Assembly: GCF_039535235.1 (NCBI RefSeq)
Contig: NZ_BAAAWU010000001.1
Location: 6,699,001 to 6,763,000, forward strand
Direction: 5' to 3'
Source of the DNA: Streptomyces roseoviridis
GTDB taxonomy: Bacteria > Actinomycetota > Actinomycetes > Streptomycetales > Streptomycetaceae
DNA length: 64,000 bases
Part shown: positions 60,966 through 64,000 of the stretch, piece by piece
Layout of the letters: every line of letters begins with the position of its first letter
How positions within the stretch are numbered: position 1 is the stretch's first letter
Translations under genes and position numbers: made by a program
The notes under the pieces: generated by a model
The model's input: only the letters and a program-made list of their open reading frames with translations
Database searches by the model: none
Told to the model about the DNA's origin: nothing

Positions 60966-62330
60966 TCAGGCCTTCGAGCGCGCGTAGTTCAGCAGGAAGT
61001 GCGCCTCCGCCACCGACAGCCGCTCCAGCTCCTGCGGCGACACCGACTCGTTCACCGCGTGGATCTGCGCGTCCGGCTCGCTCAGGCCGATCAGCAGGAT
61101 CTCCGCCTCCGGGTAGAGCGTGGCCAGCGTGTTGCACAGCGGGATCGAGCCGCCCATGCCCGCCGTCTGCATCTCCTCACCCGGGTACGCGACCTTCATC
61201 GCCTCCGCCATCGACACGTACGCCGGGCTCGACGTGTCCGCCTGGAACGCCTGCCCCTGGCCCACCTGCTCCAGGCTGACCCGCGCGTTCCACGGCGTGT
61301 GCTTCTCGATGTGCGCGTACAGCAGCTCCGTGGCCTTCGCCGCGTCCTGGCCGGGCGGCACGCGAAGGCTGATCTGCGCGCGGGCCGTCGCCGGGATCGA
61401 CGGCGTCGCCCCCGCCACCGGGTGGGCGTCGATGCCGATGACCGTCACGGCGGGCCGCGCCCAGACGCGGTCGGCGACCGTGCCGTTGCCCGGCAGCTCC
61501 ACCCCGTCGAGCACCTTCGCGTCCCTGCGGAAGTCGGCCTCCGGGTACTGCAGGCCCTCCCACACCGCGTCCGCCGGCAGCCCGTCGATGACGGTCGAAC
61601 CGTCCTCCGCCCGCAGCGAGTCCAGTACGCGGATCAGCGCCGCCAGCGCGTCCGGCGCAGCCCCGCCGAACTGACCCGAGTGCAGGTTGCCCTGCAGCGT
61701 GTCGATGGTGACCCGGATCATCGTCATGCCGCGCAGCGTCGCCGTCACGGTCGGCAGCCCGACCCGGAAGTTGCCCGCGTCGCCGATGACGATCGCGTCC
61801 GCCGCGAGAAGCTCGGGGTGCGCCTCCGCGTAACGCTCCAGACCGCCGGTGCCCTGCTCCTCCGAGCCCTCCACGATCATCTTGACCGTGACCGGCACCC
61901 CGCCGTTCGCCTTCAGGGCGCGCAGCGCGAGCAGGTGCATGATGAAGCCGCCCTTGCAGTCGGCCGCGCCGCGCCCGTACCAGCGGCCGTCCTCCCGCTC
62001 GGTCAGCTGGAACGGCGGCGTCACCCACGCCGTCTCGACCAGCATCGGCTGCACGTCGTAGTGCGCGTACAGCAGCACGGTCGGCGCGCCGGCCGGGCCG
62101 GGCAGCACGCCGTACACCGACTGCGAACCGTCCGGGGTGTCGAGCAGCGCCACGTCCTCGAAGCCCTCTGCGCGCAGCGCGTCCGCCACCCAGTTCGCCG
62201 CGGCCTCGCACTCGCTGCGCGGGGCGACGGCCTCGTCCGCGACCGACTGGAAGGCCACCAGCTCCGTCAGCTCCGCCTTGGCGCGGGGCATCAGGGATGC
62301 GACGGTCTCGGCGATCGGATTCGCGGTCAT
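60966..62330 (-). CDS. M20-family dipeptidase
   Basis: A 454-aa zinc aminoacylase/dipeptidase. LLYAHYDVQP (first His and Asp), YGRGAADCKGGFIMHLLALR, VEGSEEQGTGGLERY (catalytic and ligand Glu) and VIGDAGNFRVGLPTV lead to the dimerisation domain with DTLQGNLHSGQFGGAAPDAL. PDAQIHAVNESVSPQEL provides the last His. Substrates are probably dipeptides, as in PepV/DapE-like enzymes. ATG 62330 follows AGGAG. It is divergent from the flavoprotein gene. Confidence 0.92.
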   Translation of the reverse strand: MTANPIAETVASLMPRAKAELTELVAFQSVADEAVAPRSECEAAANWVADALRAEGFEDVALLDTPDGSQSVYGVLPGPAGAPTVLLYAHYDVQPMLVETAWVTPPFQLTEREDGRWYGRGAADCKGGFIMHLLALRALKANGGVPVTVKMIVEGSEEQGTGGLERYAEAHPELLAADAIVIGDAGNFRVGLPTVTATLRGMTMIRVTIDTLQGNLHSGQFGGAAPDALAALIRVLDSLRAEDGSTVIDGLPADAVWEGLQYPEADFRRDAKVLDGVELPGNGTVADRVWARPAVTVIGIDAHPVAGATPSIPATARAQISLRVPPGQDAAKATELLYAHIEKHTPWNARVSLEQVGQGQAFQADTSSPAYVSMAEAMKVAYPGEEMQTAGMGGSIPLCNTLATLYPEAEILLIGLSEPDAQIHAVNESVSPQELERLSVAEAHFLLNYARSKA

Positions 62331-62499
62331 GGGCACGCTCCTGGTGGGTGCGACGTTGTCAGGACGACGCCGTGTTCGGTTGTACGGCGAACGCATGGCC
62401 GATCCTACGGCGCGGGGCGACTCGGCCGGGCCCCGCTACCGAGCCGTAGGATGCGTGCAGAGCAGGAACGACCGGTCGGATCAGGAGCAGAAGCACATC

Positions 62500-63921
62500 G
62501 TGAGCAGCGAGAACGCAGACGCCGGGGCGGCAGAGGCCGAAGGGACCGAAGGGTCCGCAGAGGCCGGATCGGGGGCGACGGGCCCGGACGGGAGCACCGT
62601 CTGGGACGTGGTCGTGGTGGGCGCCGGGCCCGCCGGCGCCTCCGCGGCGTACGCGGCGGCCGTCGCCGGACGCCGGGTCCTGCTCCTGGAGAAGGCCGAG
62701 CTGCCCCGCTACAAGACCTGCGGCGGAGGGATCATCGGCCCGTCGCGCGACGCGCTGCCGCCCGGCTTCGAACTGCCCCTGCAGGACCGGGTCCACGCCG
62801 TCACCTTCTCCCACCAGGGCCGCTTCGCGCGCACCCGCCGTTCCCGGCGCATGCTGTTCGGCCTCATCAACCGGCCCGAGTTCGACGCCCAGCTCGTCGA
62901 CCACGCCCAGAAGGCGGGCGCCGAGCTGCGCACCGGAGTCACCGTCTCGCGGGTCGAGCAGCACGGACCGGCCGTGCCGGACCGCCGGACCGTCGCCGTC
63001 GTCCTCGCCGACGGCGAGACCGTGCTGGCCCGCGCCGTGGTCGGCGCCGACGGCAGCGCGAGCCGGATAGGCGCGCACGTCGGCGTCAAGCTCGGCCAGG
63101 TCGACCTCGGTCTGGAGGCGGAGATCCCGGTGCCGCCGTCGGTGGCCGAGGACTGGAAGGGCCGGGTCCTCATCGACTGGGGTCCGATGCCGGGCAGTTA
63201 CGGCTGGGTGTTCCCCAAGGGCGACACGCTGACCGTCGGCGTCATCTCGGCGCGCGGCGAGGGAGCCGCCACCAAGCGCTATCTGGAGGACTTCATCGCC
63301 CGGCTCGGTCTCGCGGGCTTCGAACCGGCGATCTCGTCCGGTCATCTGACCCGTTGTCGCACCGACGACTCCCCGCTCTCCCGCGGCCGGGTTCTGGTCT
63401 GCGGCGACGCGGCGGGACTGCTGGAGCCGTGGACGCGCGAGGGCATCTCCTTCGCCCTGCGCTCCGGGCGGCTCGCGGGCGAATGGGCGGTCCGGATCGC
63501 CGAGGCCGGTGACGCGGTGGACGCGCGCCGCCAGGCGCTCAACTACGCCTTCGCCATCAAGGCCGGGCTCGGCGTGGAGATGGCCGTGGGCCGCCGGATG
63601 CTCGCCGTGTTCGAGCGGCGGCCCGGTCTCCTGCACGCGGCGATCACCGGACTCCGGCCCGCGTGGCGGGCGTTCACGGACATCACGCGCGGTGCGACGA
63701 CCCTGGCCGGCCTGGTCCGCGGCAACGGCCTCGCCCACCGCGCCCTCGACCTGCTCGACCGCCGAATCGACACCTCGGCGGGCGTGGGACCGGTGGGGCG
63801 GGGCGTGCCGCCGCGCAAGGACGACGGTGCGGGCGCCGATGAGACCCCTGGTGCGACGACGACCACGGGCGGGAGCACCGGTGCCGATGCGGCCGGGCCG
63901 CAGGTGCCCGAGGCGTCCTGA
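62500..63921 (+). CDS. Geranylgeranyl reductase-family flavoprotein
   Basis: A 473-aa FAD-dependent oxidoreductase. VVVVGAGPAGASAAYAAAVA is the dinucleotide fold and LLLEKAELPRYKTCGGGIIG the family PxYxxCGG motif. VVGADGSASRIGAHVGVKLG and VLVCGDAAGLLEPWTREGIS are the FAD motifs. Members reduce polyprenyl double bonds, such as menaquinone or archaeal-type lipid chains, and in streptomycetes sit near respiratory genes. GTG 62500 is chosen; the first 30 residues and last 50 are Ala/Gly/Thr-rich and non-conserved. AGGAG is 12 bases upstream, a long spacing. Confidence 0.85.
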   Translation: MSSENADAGAAEAEGTEGSAEAGSGATGPDGSTVWDVVVVGAGPAGASAAYAAAVAGRRVLLLEKAELPRYKTCGGGIIGPSRDALPPGFELPLQDRVHAVTFSHQGRFARTRRSRRMLFGLINRPEFDAQLVDHAQKAGAELRTGVTVSRVEQHGPAVPDRRTVAVVLADGETVLARAVVGADGSASRIGAHVGVKLGQVDLGLEAEIPVPPSVAEDWKGRVLIDWGPMPGSYGWVFPKGDTLTVGVISARGEGAATKRYLEDFIARLGLAGFEPAISSGHLTRCRTDDSPLSRGRVLVCGDAAGLLEPWTREGISFALRSGRLAGEWAVRIAEAGDAVDARRQALNYAFAIKAGLGVEMAVGRRMLAVFERRPGLLHAAITGLRPAWRAFTDITRGATTLAGLVRGNGLAHRALDLLDRRIDTSAGVGPVGRGVPPRKDDGAGADETPGATTTTGGSTGADAAGPQVPEAS

Positions 63922-64000
63922 GGTGTCTTTGAGGTGTCCTGAGGCGTCTTGAGGTGCCGCGAGGCGTGTGGACGCGCGTGACACGCGTTGAGGCGTGTCG
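63922..64000. repeat. Degenerate GAGGYGT repeats at the window edge
   Basis: After the flavoprotein stop, TGAGGTGTCTT/TGAGGCGTCTT-type 10-11 bp units recur about six times to the end of the window. No gene is seen. Confidence 0.6.

Overview
The window is high-GC (clearly above 70%) actinomycete chromosomal DNA, almost certainly Streptomyces. The signs are strong G/C bias at third codon positions, GTG and TTG starts, GTGA-type gene overlaps, U-less hairpin terminators, leaderless promoters, and typical streptomycete families (DUF6421, DUF5134, DUF6986, LVIVD, SpoIIE-type PP2C, DasR-like operators). No rRNA, tRNA, insertion sequence, prophage, CRISPR array or classical antibiotic cluster was seen. 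It looks like ordinary chromosome carrying about 48 genes, several small regulatory ORFs and three broken genes.

Region 1 (1-9481) is a surface-glycan locus. One minus-strand operon runs sugar-phosphate transferase, Gfo/Idh/MocA dehydrogenase, a one-piece epimerase-aminotransferase fusion, a NeuD-like acyltransferase, a second DegT aminotransferase and a large exported N,N-dimethylformamidase-beta-like protein cut by the window edge. A divergent family 2 glycosyltransferase faces it. Together they can plausibly oxidise, aminate and acylate a nucleotide sugar and load it on a lipid carrier. Region 2 (9482-17809) holds exported or catabolic hydrolases (GH6 cellulase, zinc metalloprotease, frameshifted sialidase, TetR-controlled YtcJ-like amidohydrolase) and a divergent cold-shock-like protein. 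Region 3 (17810-30440) holds an ABC-F resistance ATPase with a candidate leaderless leader peptide MGSYYFFL, an SGNH hydrolase, a PAS-PAS-GAF-PP2C phosphatase, SRPBCC, DinB, molbindin-HTH, HAD, Lrp and FUSC genes, and a lactonase behind a DasR-type site.

Region 4 (30441-42583) holds a CbiX-like chelatase, an N-acetylglucosamine kinase, uracil-DNA glycosylase, a BNR-repeat protein, a divergent DUF305/LVIVD pair, TetR, PAP2, M56 peptidase, DUF5134 and GNAT genes, and a glycerophosphodiesterase broken by an in-frame TAA. Region 5 (42584-54871) holds DUF6421-SDR-threonine aldolase, a B3/B4-domain protein, PlsC, thioredoxin, a sulfur-type leader peptide before a flavin reductase, EtfBA, DUF6986 and a sensor Ser/Thr kinase. 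Region 6 (54872-64000) holds a LacI/ROK divergon, an unrecorded 59-aa gene, an AAA-kinase/NUDIX fusion, a decayed FG-GAP protein, an MBL-fold hydrolase, an M20 dipeptidase and a geranylgeranyl-reductase-like flavoprotein.

A recurring oddity is that many intergenic gaps are filled with tandem repeats, each with its own unit (periods 10, 14, 15, 18, 19, 34, 37, 53 and about 114 bp). Several start at or run into a stop codon.
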